A stretch of 64,000 nt of DNA. Origin: Amorphochlora amoebiformis (lineage: Eukaryota > Cercozoa > Chlorarachniophyceae). The position numbers and the translations under genes are program-made. Each line of letters starts with the position of its first letter. Within the stretch, counting starts at the first letter, position 1. A model generated the notes under the pieces. It searched no databases, was not told the DNA's origin, and saw nothing but the letters and a program-made list of their open reading frames with translations. Positions 1 through 58,243 of this stretch are shown here, one piece after another. The stretch covers positions 186,001 to 250,000 of the forward strand of contig BAAHQB010000116.1 in assembly GCA_054601695.1 (NCBI GenBank), read 5' to 3'.

Positions 1-4
1 AGTA

Positions 5-90
<86 letters not shown>

Positions 91-132
91 ATACTATGTA
101 TATTTGTGTGTAGTATGTATATACATATATAA

Positions 133-195
<63 letters not shown>

Positions 196-255
196 ATATA
201 CTTATACAAATATACGTATTAAACATACAATATATATCATTCATATATACATTAC

Positions 256-304
<49 letters not shown>

Positions 305-329
305 GTATAATAAATGCGTACATATTACA

Positions 330-364
<35 letters not shown>

Positions 365-410
365 GTATAATTATATTATATATATATATATATATATATA
401 CGTACATATA

Positions 411-446
<36 letters not shown>

Positions 447-487
447 TGTATAATATTAATGCGTACATATTACATATACATATATAC

Positions 488-519
<32 letters not shown>

Positions 520-585
520 ATAAAATATATATACTAATATGCAAATATTACATATACACACATATACACATATATATACACACAC

Positions 586-644
<59 letters not shown>

Positions 645-726
645 ATATACATATATATATATATAGAAGTTTGTGTTTCATAATATGTATATATATATAC
701 ATAATATATTCTAAATACATAAGTGA

Positions 727-758
<32 letters not shown>

Positions 759-969
759 ATACATACATTCAATGCTATACCATCTTATCTACCACAATAC
801 ACATGTATACAAACACATACATATAATATAATTTACATAATATATATATATACATACATATGTATATACGTACAATATATATATATATATATATGTATAA
901 TATATACAGGACCTACACAAGAATCGAAAAGCATAATATACGTAATATATATATATACACGTACTATAC

Positions 970-1026
<57 letters not shown>

Positions 1027-1096
1027 ATATACAGGACCTTCTCAAGAATCGAAAAGCATAATATACGTAATATATATATATATACACGTACTATAC

Positions 1097-1144
<48 letters not shown>

Positions 1145-1224
1145 CAGGACCTTCTCAAGAATCGAAAAGCATAATATACGTAATATATATATATAACATA
1201 TATATATATATATATAATATACAG
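1..1224. repeat. Repeat-built TTLL intron with three copies of the next exon's start
   Basis: Mostly (TA)n with short interruptions. Three segments at about 906-934, 1033-1062 and 1144-1173 repeat the acceptor and first ~20 bases of the exon at 1225 (CAG, then GACCTTCTCAAGAATCGAAA, with small changes). Each copy is followed by the same ATAATATACGTAATATATA tail. No coding exon is visible here. Confidence 0.85.
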
Positions 1225-8835
<7,611 letters not shown>

Positions 8836-9451
8836 ACAAATATGTAAGCCTCCAACAAATTATGACTTATCATCTCGTTCTTGGTGGTTTTCGGCCGTTT
8901 ACGATGAACTTCATATATACTTTTATAAATAGAAGTCATAATTGAATGGATCTGTAGTAGCTTGACATAATCTAGATAATTCTCGTAATCCCTGCGCAAT
9001 TTTAACTGTTAGTTACTCTAGTAACTAAACTGGCGTACTGACTTGCTAGTGTGTTACTAATAACTGGTAGTATTAGGTAAAATTAATAAGATATATATTA
9101 TATATAAATATATATATATGTTTATATACATATATGTGTGTATCACGTTCATATATATTTATATATATATTTTTATATATCTAGATATCTAGCCATCTTA
9201 GCATAACTAATTCTAGAATTCACCTGATATATACTAACTAGACTAAATCTAGATCTACCACATGCAGAGTCTATTTAGCTATCTCTAGCAGATGCAAACT
9301 TTGTGAGTCATTGATTAACAAAAAAAAAAATAATTTTTCGTTGATTGAATTTTGCACGATCTGCATAGTGGGGTTGATTATCATGCTGATTGCAAGCCTT
9401 TCAAAAGTAGTAAATTTATGTGATGAAGGTGTTTTTTTTTTTTTCCCCTAG
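8836..9451. other. Intergenic/3' flank, no repeat arrays
   Basis: After the TTLL stop this is ordinary AT-rich sequence with many CTAG/TCTAGA words at 9180-9300. A minus-strand open frame at 8799-8999 overlaps the TTLL end and is not supported. A T-rich run at 9431-9444, then CCCCTAG, forms a strong acceptor at 9451. Confidence 0.5.
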
Positions 9452-9553
9452 CCTGAGCCACATGTAGTCTACGCAGTTATTGGCTCACTAAGACGCAAAA
9501 ACAAGCCTCTAGACTCCGTCCAACCCGACCCGTATGGAGAGCACCATCTCTAG
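9452..9553 (+). CDS. Possible terminal exon of an unrecognised gene
   Basis: It follows a strong acceptor (T tract, CCCCTAG). It reads 33 codons in one frame, beginning PEPHVVYAVIGSLRRKNKP and ending YGEHHL before TAG. The other two frames stop quickly. No upstream partner is certain. It cannot join the TTLL last exon in phase. A short open stretch starting MLIASLSK at about 9382, with a GTAGTA donor, would join in phase 0 but is too short to trust. It could also be chance. Confidence 0.3.
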   Translation, partial: PEPHVVYAVIGSLRRKNKPLDSVQPDPYGEHHL

Positions 9554-9968
9554 CTTCGCACATATTAACTACCTTCTGTTTGGTTTGGACATGGAAGCTT
9601 TCGCACCCACAAGGAACGTTCTCGGAACCTCCGGGCTGGATGTCTGGCAGTAGAGGAAACTGCTAGCTGTACACTAACGAGCTTGGAGAAAAGAAGGGGG
9701 GGGGGGGGGGTGGGAAGGGGTAGGATGGTAGGGTATAAGATGGAGAAAAAAAAAAAGGAGGGAAAGAAAGAAAAAAAAAAGAGGGAAAAAAAAAAAAAAA
9801 AAGGGGAAAACAAAGAGCAAAGAAAGAAACGAAAAAAACAGAATGACCCCAAAAAAAAAGGTGCGCACGAGAAACGACAACATGTCTTTTTTCGGATGGT
9901 GTGGGGGGAGTGTTGAATTCGAGGATTTTTTTTTTTTTTATTTTTTTTTTTTCTTCCTGATTCTCAGG
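9554..9968. other. Homopolymer-rich stretch
   Basis: Runs of G (9697-9710), A (9747-9802) and T (9927-9951). Open frames here are poly-K or poly-F. The T-rich run followed by CTTCCTGATTCTCAG forms a strong acceptor at 9968. Confidence 0.6.
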
Positions 9969-10112
9969 TGGTATTTTTGTGTTTTGGAGGGAGGGAGGGA
10001 GGGAGGGAAGGGGTTGGCGTATGATATTTATCGCGAAGATGTGAGAGTGGGGGCGGAGGTGAGCGTGAACGAGGGGAATTCAAATTTGGGTGAGAGGAGC
10101 CTCGAGATATTC
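9969..10112 (+). CDS. Possible internal exon, no family recognised
   Basis: A strong polypyrimidine acceptor precedes it and a GTATGT donor follows at 10113. One frame is open throughout: WYFCVLEGG, a GRE-rich piece, then [20 protein letters not shown] and on to SLEIF. It could join in phase to a start near 9882 (MSFFGW, donor GTGTGG, 70-bp intron). Downstream partners (10156-10171, 10238 onward) are too short to call. The gene may be real but is not assembled. Confidence 0.3.
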
Positions 10113-10172
10113 GTATGTGAACGTATGTATACATGTATGCATAAAATTCTTTCTCAGATTTCTTCTGGTTGT

Positions 10173-10228
<56 letters not shown>

Positions 10229-10275
10229 TGCTCGCAGTGGAGTGGGAAGGGATGATACGGCATGTGTGTTATGCT

Positions 10276-10315
<40 letters not shown>

Positions 10316-10327
10316 GATGTATGGATC

Positions 10328-10366
<39 letters not shown>

Positions 10367-10550
10367 AAGTTGTAAAGAAGAAACCAAAGTGCGCGAATGA
10401 ACTAGGGGGGCAAAAAAAAAAAAAAATACGAATTAAAATAAACAAAAAGGAACCCCCAAAAAGATTATTCGAAGAATTTTTTTTTTTTTTTTTATATTTT
10501 CGCATGCAAGATTTAGTTCTGCTGCAGAGTGATATTTATTGATGAAACGC

Positions 10551-10599
<49 letters not shown>

Positions 10600-10858
10600 G
10601 TGTATTGTTTATTATATATACACGTCACACACCTAAATATACACATACATAAATACATGTATACGTAGGTACTCTCTCTCTCTCTCTCTCTGCATATATA
10701 TAGACACGCACTCATACACTTGGGGGTGTGTATATTGTTATGACTACCGCAAATGAGAGAGAAGAGAGTGAGAGAGTTAAAGACAGAATGAGAGAGACGC
10801 GAGCTGGTATGGATCAGAACCACCAAAAATACGTAGTAATGAAGCCCAAAAAGGCGAA

Positions 10859-10899
<41 letters not shown>

Positions 10900-11201
10900 A
10901 ACGAACAACAAAGAACAAAAAACCCGAGAAAATAAATAATAATAATAATAAAAAAAAAAAAAAAGCAAAAGAGAAAACGAGAGAAGAGGGAGAGCTCTCT
11001 CATGTCGGCTCGATTCGACCTCCTTAACGACTATTTTTTCCAGGAGAGCGAATGAGAGAGAGAGAGAGCGAGAGCAAGAGCGAGGGAGAGCGAGAGAGCG
11101 AGAGAGCTGACAGAGAGGGAGGTTTGAAAGGTTGGGGTTTTTTTCAGAAGACATTGTGTTTACGAGATGATGCGTTGTCAGAAAATGTTGTGTTTACGAC
11201 A
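10113..11201. other. Downstream of the BLUF gene: TA, A/T runs, GAGA
   Basis: (TA)n at 10174-10224, 10279-10372, 10552-10598 and 10862-10892; (CT)n at 10674-10691; poly-A at 10412-10426 and 10951-10964; GAGAGC-rich at 11040-11115. A direct repeat TTGTGTTTACGA occurs at about 11155 and 11191. The BLUF 3' UTR should lie at the right end. Confidence 0.5.
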
Positions 11202-11577
11202 TCAGATGGGGTTCAGAGAGGCCGGTTTACGTTTGTTTGGGTCTCTTGGCCCTACTGCGGTCGTCTTCAGGGCTGGAAAGCTAAGTATATATATATATAT
11301 TATATATATATATATGTGTGTGTATGTATGTAAATACATGCATATATATGTTTGTGTATGTACGTGTGTAAATGTGTATTGTAATTTTTGGTTGTTTTTT
11401 TTTTTTTTTTTGGCACATGTGTAGGCACATTTGCACACACGTATACACACACACATACATACATATATATATATATATATTATATTTATATATGTGTACA
11501 TGTGTATTTATATACATCCATACATATATATATATATGTATACATATATGTATACATATATACATATATATATATAT

Positions 11578-11623
<46 letters not shown>

Positions 11624-12229
11624 GTAATATATCAAACCTTCTCATCCCCCCCCCCTCCACTACTTCCTTGTGGAGGAGCTCCTTAGATTAGGGTTAGGGT
11701 TAGGGTTAGGGTTAGAGTTGTTAGGGTTAGAGTTAGGGTTAGGGTTAGATCCTTTCTTTTTTTTTGTGTTAGCTTTAGGGTTAAAGTTACTTGGTTAGGG
11801 TTATGGTTTGGGTTAGGGTTAGGGTTAGGGATAGGGTTAGGGTTAGGGTTAGAGTTGTTAGGGTTAGGATAAGGGTTAGGGTTAGATATTTTCTTTTTTT
11901 TTGTGTTAGCTTTAGGGTTAAAGTTACTTGGTTAGGGTTATGGTTAGGGTTAGGGTTAGGGTTAGAGATAGGTTAGGGTTAGGGCTATTATTTGCTTGAT
12001 GGGGTTAGGGTTAGGGTTAGGGTTAGGGTTAGGGTTAGGGTTAGGGTTAGGGTTAGGGTTAGGTTAGTACTATCTTTTGGTTTAGTTTTTAAGGTTGGGG
12101 TTACTATGTTATATGTTTATGTATATAGGTTATATATGTGTGTATATAAATATATTTATACATGCATATACCGCATATGTATATATTTATATATATTATC
12201 TATATATATATATATATTATATATGTAAT

Positions 12230-12260
<31 letters not shown>

Positions 12261-12265
12261 AATAC

Positions 12266-12331
<66 letters not shown>

Positions 12332-12344
12332 AAAATTGTATGTA

Positions 12345-12382
<38 letters not shown>

Positions 12383-12451
12383 ATAGTCCTGAAGCCATCC
12401 TATTTCCGTGGAATGATGTATATATATATATATATGTATTATATATATATG

Positions 12452-12490
<39 letters not shown>

Positions 12491-12586
12491 TTACTCTGTG
12501 CAACTCCTGGGGCCATTCTATTTCTCTGGAATGATGACAATGTATATATATATATATATGTATTATATATATATAATATATATATA

Positions 12587-12666
<80 letters not shown>

Positions 12667-13037
12667 TTACTCTGTGCAACTCCTGGGGCCATTCTATTTC
12701 TCTGGAATGATGACAATGTGTTCGCGAATGACATGCCCCAATCCTTAAACCTCCTCTCCGCTACGGGCTGATATGAATATGTATATATATGTATATGTAT
12801 ATGATATGTATATATATATATTATGTATATATATATATATAAATGTATATATATAAATATGTGTTTATTTATATATTATTTTTGTGTATATGTTTATGTA
12901 CATGGATATATGTTCCGTGTAATATATATATTTCGTATATCCATGTGTAAAATATTGATGTGTATATTATACATTAATACATATATTATACATGTATATA
13001 TATGTATATATATTATATATATATATATATACATGTT

Positions 13038-13119
<82 letters not shown>

Positions 13120-13228
13120 GTATTATATATACACATATGTGCATATATTTACATCATTCTTGCATAAACCTTGAGATATATATTTATATACTATATTATA
13201 TATAAAAAATATATATATATATATATAA

Positions 13229-13272
<44 letters not shown>

Positions 13273-13297
13273 ATATACACACACACACACGCACACG

Positions 13298-13333
<36 letters not shown>

Positions 13334-14157
13334 CATATAAATATATATAAATATATATATATATATATACATACATATATATATATATATATACCTCATT
13401 CTTGATGATCATAAACCTTGAGTGTCGCGTGTCCATCATAATAGCTGCTGCAAGCTGTTTCAACACCGACCTAGGGTTAGGGTTAGGGTTAGGGTTAGGG
13501 TTAGGGTTAGGGTTAGGGTTAGGGTTAGGGTTAGGATCAGATTATTCAGCATGTCTTAGTCCTAGGACCATTGACTCCTCCACTGGGTGGGGCTATAGTG
13601 CTGTTTGGGATAACAACAGATCGTGATGATGGGTGTGTTGAATGGTGGTTAGGGTTAGGGTTAGGTATAGGGCTAGTCTCAAGGTTTTGATTAAAAAGTA
13701 GGGTTAGTTTGAACGTTAGGGTTAGGGTTAGGGTTAGGGTTAGTCTCGAAGTTAGGTCAGGGTTAGGGTTAGGGTTAGGGTTAGGGTTAGGGTTAGGGTT
13801 CGCGTTAGGGTTCAGTCTCTCAACGTTAGGGTTAGGGTTGGGGTTAGTCAGAGTTGGGTTAGGGTTAGGGTAAGGGTAGGGTTAGGGTTAGGGTTAGGGT
13901 TAGGGTTAGGGTTAGGGTTAGGGTTAGGGTTAGTACCGTCTTCCCTCTAAGATTTGAATAATACGGCCCGTTTTGCGGTCGCAATATAGCATACCTCCGA
14001 CCCCTGTATTATATATATATGTATATATATGTATATATATATAAATATGTATACGTATATACATATATAGATATATATGTATATATATATATATAAATAT
14101 ATAATATATAATATATAATATACATATGTACATATATATATATATACATACATACAT

Positions 14158-14198
<41 letters not shown>

Positions 14199-14733
14199 CA
14201 TATCACCTAATGCTCTATTCTTTTGGAGAGAGGCACGCGCGATCCTTAACGGTTAGGGTTAGGGTTAGGGTTAGGGTTAAGGTTAGGGTTAGGGTTAAGG
14301 TTAGGGTTAGGGCTAGGGCTAGGATCAGATTATTCAGCATGTCTTAGTCCGAGGACTATTGACTCCTCCACAGTGTGGGGCTATGGTTAGGGTTACGGTT
14401 AGGGTTCGGGCTAAGATTGGGAATTGGGTTTCGGATCATTCTAGTTTGGGTTAGGGTTAGGCTTAGGGTTAGGGTTAGGGTTAGGGTTCGGGTGAGGGTT
14501 AGGGTTCGGGTAGGGTTAGGGTTAGGGTTAGGGTTAGGGTTAGGGTTAGGATCAGATTATTATTTAGCATGTCTTAGGTTAGGGTTAGGGTTAAGGTTAG
14601 GGTTAGGGTTAGGGTTTGGAATTAGGTTTCGAACAGAGTTTTTAGTTAGGGTTAGGGTTAGGGTTAGGGTTAGGGTTAGCGTTATTTTCTACCGTTTTAT
14701 CATATCAATAGGGTTGTCGTCCTTTGATTTTAC
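11202..14733 (-). CDS. BLUF-domain blue-light photoreceptor (short, stand-alone), first exon uncertain
   Basis: BLUF domains bind FAD and sense blue light. Minus-strand exons: 14733-14693, 14244-14207, 14003-13937, 13470-13395, 12767-12671, 11272-11202 (TGA). All phases agree and give 129 residues. Seen: a first helix ([20 protein letters not shown]) with the conserved Asn, [20 protein letters not shown] with the flavin-contact Gln in IIQILEG, then [20 protein letters not shown], and [17 protein letters not shown], which carries the Trp-x-Met signature of the last BLUF strand. A basic tail [10 protein letters not shown] ends the protein, so no cyclase or other output domain follows. The first strand, with the key Tyr, must lie upstream; 15007-14985 reads SASYISR, a fitting beta-1, but lacks a GT donor. 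Known family: AppA, PixD, Euglena PAC. Confidence 0.82.
11273..12670. repeat. BLUF last intron: exon-end copies, TA, TTAGGG array
   Basis: Two copies of the end of the exon 12767-12671 lie at about 12487-12543 (near-identical, ~55 bp) and 12386-12420 (diverged). TTAGGG repeats at 11688-12066 include a duplicated ~150-bp block with the words TTTTTTTGTGTTAGCTTTAGG. The rest is TA. Confidence 0.85.
12768..13394. repeat. BLUF intron of TA arrays
   Basis: TA arrays, (CA)n at 13278-13316, and a partial copy near 13150-13175 of the exon end at 13395-13425 (CATTCTTG...CATAAACCTTGAG). Confidence 0.75.
13471..13936. repeat. BLUF intron made of telomere-type repeats with an embedded element
   Basis: In gene direction the intron starts GTACTAACCC and ends CCCTAG, so both splice sites sit in the (CCCTAA)n array. 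A full copy of the ~95-bp telomere-associated element lies at 13531-13626. Confidence 0.85.
13531..13626 (+). repeat. Telomere-associated element, full-length copy
   Basis: It begins GGATCAGATTATTCAGCATG, passes TCCTAGGACCATTGACTCCT and GTGGGGCTATAGTGCTGTTT, and ends near AACAACAGATCGTGATG. TTAGGG arrays flank it. It contains the palindrome TCCTAGGA. Same family as 32787, 34749, 47484 and 47700. Confidence 0.85.
14245..14692. repeat. BLUF intron of TTAGGG repeats with two truncated elements
   Basis: A degenerate TTAGGG array on the + strand. Truncated element copies lie at 14321-14387 and about 14548-14577. In gene direction the donor is GTAGAA and the acceptor GTTAAG at the edge of the array. 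Confidence 0.8.
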
Positions 14734-14810
14734 CTAAAAATATACAAGATATGTGTGTATATGTGCATATGTATATTTATATGTAATATAGATACACATA
14801 CATATATATG

Positions 14811-14841
<31 letters not shown>

Positions 14842-15087
14842 GCTTCTCGATTGAGTTCTATCAAATTTTCTCCGTTTGTCCTTTGTATATATATAAGTAT
14901 ATATTAAATATATATATATATATATATATTATACATTATGTATATTGTATATTATATATAAATGTATATATATATATATATATATCTAGATATATATGAT
15001 GCGGATACTATATATATATATATATATATATATAGACTTTGCAAATATATATATATATATATTGTATAATATACTATACTTATATAC

Positions 15088-15125
<38 letters not shown>

Positions 15126-15464
15126 ACATAATATAATGTATACATATATATATATATCGAGTTCGACCATACATGAATCACCCTAAATCCTTATTCTCTT
15201 CCCCCCCTCTCCCCATTCTCTCTCTCTTCTCTTTCTCTTTTCCTCTCTTTCTCTCTCTCTAAAATATCGTTCCCTCCCTCTCTTCCTCACTCTCTTCTCT
15301 CTCTCTCTCTCTTTCTCTCCTCTCTCTCTCTCTCTCTTTCTCTCTTTTTTTTTCTCTCTCTCTCTCTCTTCCACTCTCTATACTCCCCCTCTCTCTATTC
15401 CTCTCTCTCTCCCTCCCTCCTTTCTCTTTTCCCCCCCCCCCCCGGGCCCCTTTTTCCCCTCTCT
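14734..15464. other. BLUF 5' region: TA arrays, candidate first-strand exon, CT tract
   Basis: TA arrays at 14808-15157. A minus-strand ATG at about 15174 (MYGRTRY) and the SASYISR stretch at 15007-14985 are candidates for the start of the BLUF protein. From 15185 to 15420 there is a CT-rich tract, then C and T runs up to the kinase stop. Confidence 0.45.
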
Positions 15465-21980
<6,516 letters not shown>

Positions 21981-22803
21981 ATTCTACTTCTTCAAACTGT
22001 GCTAAGCTTAATCCCCGTGTGCAGCAGTCGATTAGCACGCCGATAGGCTGTTAAACAAGGTCCAATCCAAGATCAACAGGGCCGGGCTGATTGACGGGTC
22101 TCTGCGTTGGGCCTACGACTCCATCTAGCCTCTCAGCCTAGCTTAGCACTGAGGTACCAGAGACAGACAAAAGCTTGTACACAAGATGTCACGTAGCAGT
22201 GTCCCGGGGATGTCCTGTGAGAAACCATTAAAGGTCAAGTGTCGTTTTAAGTCTAAATCACCCAAATTAATCCCATCTAGACGTATCATAGCGCAAAGTT
22301 CCAATAATGACCCCGTATAATTCTCGTATACTTTTAGTATACGAGAAACAAGAACGAACATCAACTTGTGACATACTAGAGTGACATCTAATTCTCCGTT
22401 ATTATCGTTCCAAATCTCCGACACCTGGCCCAGCCCAACCCCCCTCCCCGTGTCACCCATGCCACGTAGCCGAGGGAGGGGATTTCGAGGCCGAGGACGG
22501 AGCAGAAGAGGTGGAAGGGGACGACGGGCGGGAGGGCGAAGAGGCGGGAGAAGGTCGTACCGTCTTTGTCGCGCATGCTGCATATATGTGTTGCCTTTCC
22601 CCTGTTCTCCGAGCACATCCATGCTTGAACTAAGAGGTCTCTCTCTAGATTAGATATCAAAACGAAAAATCCTGATATGAAAAAAAAAAAGCTTAGTTTT
22701 CTTTTCATTTTCGGAGGAAAAAGAGGGTTGGCGGGGAAGGTTCACTGAATTGAAAGCATTCGTGTCAACCCACAGGCGTGGGAGGCCATTTCTGGGCGAC
22801 GAC
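21981..22803. promoter_or_regulatory. Divergent intergenic region between kinase and MRD1
   Basis: 823 bp of normal composition between two start codons that point away from each other, so it should hold both promoters. No TATA box is evident. A perfect inverted repeat lies at 22321-22347. A GC-rich GGACGG/GGAAGG stretch at 22460-22560 gives an RG-rich open frame on the + strand, not called as a gene. Confidence 0.5.
22321..22347. other. Perfect 11-bp hairpin in the divergent promoter
   Basis: TTCTCGTATAC, loop TTTTA, GTATACGAGAA. It sits about 340 bp from the kinase ATG and 460 bp from the MRD1 ATG, in unique sequence. It could be a protein-binding palindrome or an RNA hairpin; nothing in the sequence decides. 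Confidence 0.75.
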
Positions 22804-54924
<32,121 letters not shown>

Positions 54925-55764
54925 TGCCATATTCATTATCTGTCGATGATTATAAGTTGGCATAGTAGCACTATCTAGACTATATCATATACGGTACTTT
55001 GCAAATGTGTCACTATGTCGTTACGTCATCTCTAGCTAGCTAGTACCAAAAAAAACTATACGTAGTACTATGAAACGTTTCTAGCGTTTATAAATCGTGA
55101 TGGTGTAAACTATACGGTATCTAGTGTAGAACTAGATCTAGGACATAATGATACTGACACGTGTAATCTAGTCCGAGGCTAGGCTGCCAGTGGCTTTTCA
55201 ATCTAGAGCCTATATATATATAACAGTATAATAATTATTGCATAATTATACTAGTATAACGATTACAGTTAACTTCTATCGCTAACTTGTAATCGCTAAC
55301 TTGTAATGGTTAACTTCTATCGCTAACTTCTAGAACTTACAGTCTGAGACATTCTGCAGCTGTGATCCATTACAATGACCTAGATGACCGTATATAAATT
55401 AGAACATAATGTACATATAATTTATATTGGTACCTATCGTTGTTGAAATGTGAAGTTGGCGGATGGATTGTACAATGATGCTAACTGCGCATGCAGCACG
55501 ATGCGGTACACAATTCACCAACTGTTCTGTCTAGAATGTCGTTTCTGAACTACTATAGTGTGGTGTTCTTGGCCAGCTTGAGAAGAGGTCACTTCTGGAC
55601 TGTTACATCACACCACCTCCCCCCAAACTGGCTATCTTGAAATGAATTTATACAACTCCCGACCACTCTATGCAAACATTTCCTTGTTTCCTTCAAACTC
55701 CATACCCCGCCCTCACACCTAGCACTCCTCGCTCTCCGCATCTCCCCGCCCCACGCCTTCCCGT
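54925..55764. other. Intergenic between convergent MRD1 and SERBP1-like genes
   Basis: Unique AT-rich sequence holding both 3' ends. A short direct repeat AACTTCTATCGCTAACTT(G/C)T occurs at about 55271-55331. CTAGCTAGCTAG at 55033. No gene or array is seen. Confidence 0.6.
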
Positions 55765-56136
55765 TCAGCTCTGGCCAAGTTTCGGGAAATCATCAGCCTT
55801 GGCTGCCGGAGGGCCTCGCGGACCCCGGTTACCGCCGCGTCCTCGCCTACCGTCACCACGTCCACGCCCTCGTCCACGCCCCCGTCGCCCACGCCCGCGA
55901 CCCCTACCGTCGCGTCGGCCTCCGCGTCGGCCACTATTTTTTTTTCAGGGGAGAGAATAGATGAGTTTGTAATTGATTCTTAAATTCTTTTGGTAACGCA
56001 TTTTAAAGTAATATGTGGGTGTCAAAATACGATGGAGATGGCATAAATTTAGAATTCGGGCATACATACTATATATATATATATATATAATATAAATGCA
56101 CACGTATATATATATATATGTATATATGTAGGTGTA

Positions 56137-56178
<42 letters not shown>

Positions 56179-56230
56179 CATATATATATGTGCATACACA
56201 CACACACATATATATATACACACATATACA

Positions 56231-56279
<49 letters not shown>

Positions 56280-56380
56280 GACATTACTATTAGACATTTC
56301 ATATATAAATAGTAACGTGTGCACATGTGTAAAATATTATATATATTTATATTTACATATAGATGTATATATTATATATG

Positions 56381-56423
<43 letters not shown>

Positions 56424-56483
56424 TATACATATATATATATATTATGTATTGTACAACATTATATATATATGTATATATATATA

Positions 56484-56542
<59 letters not shown>

Positions 56543-56632
56543 TATATCTATATATATATATAATATATAATATATATACCGCAAATATATATATGTATGT
56601 ATATGTATATACATATGTGTGTGGTGTGTATG

Positions 56633-56675
<43 letters not shown>

Positions 56676-56696
56676 ATATATATAATATTATATATA

Positions 56697-56748
<52 letters not shown>

Positions 56749-57786
56749 ATATATTATATTGGGTGAGTGTGAGCTATAAAATAACCCTTCTCCGCGATCA
56801 CGTCGCCCTCCCCCGCGGGCCGGCTGAAAGGTGTCGTTGAAGGTGTTCAGGTTAAGCTTCTTCTTGGATTTCTTCTTCTTCCTGTTCTTGGGCTTGCCCT
56901 TAACCTCCTCGAAGGCGTCAGAGTACAGACCCTCAACTTCCTCTTTCTTCTTCGAGATGACCTTGCCGCTCTTGAAGGTGCCGTCGTCACTCACGTCACG
57001 GGGCTTAAGATCGTCATCAGTAACCTTGACACTCTGCATGTACTCCTCCAGGGTCTGGTTATCCGGCTCCTCCTCCTCCTTCTCTTCCTCCTCCAAGAAT
57101 TCAAAGTCGTTTTCGTCATCCTCAGGCTTGGTGCCCTCGTCAAGCTTCTTCTCCTTGCCCTCCTCTCCTTCTGGGCCTTCGGGTTTGAGTTGCTCTCCGT
57201 TTGGAGCCTCGCCTTCAATTTTAGGCTCTTGATCCTTGTTCTTGTCGCCTCCGCGACCTCCGCGCCTACCGCCGCGCTTGCCACGCCCGCGGCCACGCCC
57301 ACGTCCACGACGATCACGGCCCCGGCGGCCTCCGCGGGCAGGACGCGAACCGTCATCAGCGGGGACACCATATTCTTCTCCATACTTGCCCCTAAGCGAT
57401 TTAAAGTTGTTTATCAGATTTACTATTGGAGCGCGCTACGGAGCCTTGCTTTCGTATTTATTGTCTCACCATCCGCCTTTGCCGTGACCCTTGCGGTGGG
57501 TCTCACGGCCACGGCCGGTGCCGCTGCGCCTGTCAAACTCGCGCTTCCCCCCACGGCCGCCTCGTCCACGACCACGCCCACCACCACGAGGTTTGCTGCC
57601 TAAAAGTGTAAGCACGTTATTGAGTTCCCAACGCGAGATATTATTGATTGCCCCCCTTTTGTTCTACACGATCGTGTCATTGCGTGTTTTTTTTTTCATT
57701 CACTTACTCTTCTCAGCGGGTTTGGCCGGCTTAGGATCCGACGGATTGAGTACGGCAAACGGATTCGAGGTTCCCACTCCACTCAT
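55765..57786 (-). CDS. SERBP1/HABP4 (Stm1-like) RGG mRNA- and ribosome-binding protein, 327 residues
   Basis: Members bind mRNA and the ribosome, and are linked to ribosome dormancy. Minus-strand exons: 57786-57708, 57599-57470, 57391-56786, 55933-55765 (TGA). All phases agree. The start [17 protein letters not shown] is the usual N-terminal motif (NPF.LL...D). An RG-rich block leads into [20 protein letters not shown] and [15 protein letters not shown], the HABP4/PAI-RBP1 core. A second RGG block, then an acidic linker ([24 protein letters not shown]) follows; D-N-.-T-L-.-E-Y is diagnostic. The end is a third RGG block and [12 protein letters not shown], like the family's DFP.L ending. Introns 1 and 2 are 108 and 78 bp and unique; only intron 3 is long and TA-rich. 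Confidence 0.93.
55934..56785. repeat. SERBP1-like intron 3 with TA arrays
   Basis: TA-rich from 56070 to 56758, bounded by donor GTTATT and acceptor AATAG. It is the only repeat-filled intron of this gene. No exon-edge copy was noticed. Confidence 0.75.
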
Positions 57787-58243
57787 TGGGACACTGATTG
57801 GTGAACTGCTTCGTGCGGTAAGCGCGCCTGGGAATTATATTGATTGTCACCATGTGGGATATGACAAAACACTCGAATTTTCTGTATCAACGCCCCTACT
57901 CTCTCCATTACTATGAGAAAAATAAGGAGGCAAAAGAGGAGCCATATCTGCGTTCCGCACTATTTTTTCGAAGTTTTGTTCGAATACAACCCATCCTGCC
58001 TTTCACATCCTCCTAAACTTTACGAATGTTCTAAATATGAACTCTGCCCATCGATTTTAGAAGCTAATCCCATAGCGTCCAGGAATCCAAGCACCTGGAG
58101 GCTGTCTTTTTCCGCCTCGACCTCCTTGTTTTGCGGAGACCACGCCAAAATTTGCTAGAGAAAAAATATTTCGCGGTCCGGAGAATTTTTACCTTTATTC
58201 CCCGAGGCTTCCAGCGTGGCTTACCAGCTCTGCACAAAAAGCC
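57787..58243. promoter_or_regulatory. Divergent promoter region of SERBP1-like gene and RPL26
   Basis: 457 bp of unique sequence between two ATGs facing away from each other. Both genes belong to the translation machinery, so shared control is plausible. No TATA box or clear repeat motif is visible. Confidence 0.55.

Noticed and set aside
12660-12748. + strand reading [17 protein letters not shown] ending in TGA
   Set aside because: It is antisense to a BLUF exon whose minus-strand frame ([10 protein letters not shown]) and phases fit a known domain.
22143-22653. 159-codon minus frame and a + strand RG-rich frame in the kinase/MRD1 promoter region
   Set aside because: No recognised domain, no splice partner, and location between two divergent starts; GC-rich composition keeps frames open. 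The 159-codon frame is the least certain rejection.
22750-22803. MRD1 start at TTG 22750
   Set aside because: Not an ATG; the in-frame ATG at 22804 has a good context (CGACATGG).
56991-57383. 130-codon minus frame and the + frames over the RGG region at 55670-55960 and 57190-57611
   Set aside because: Shadow frames of the SERBP1-like gene, which has the family motifs in its own frame.
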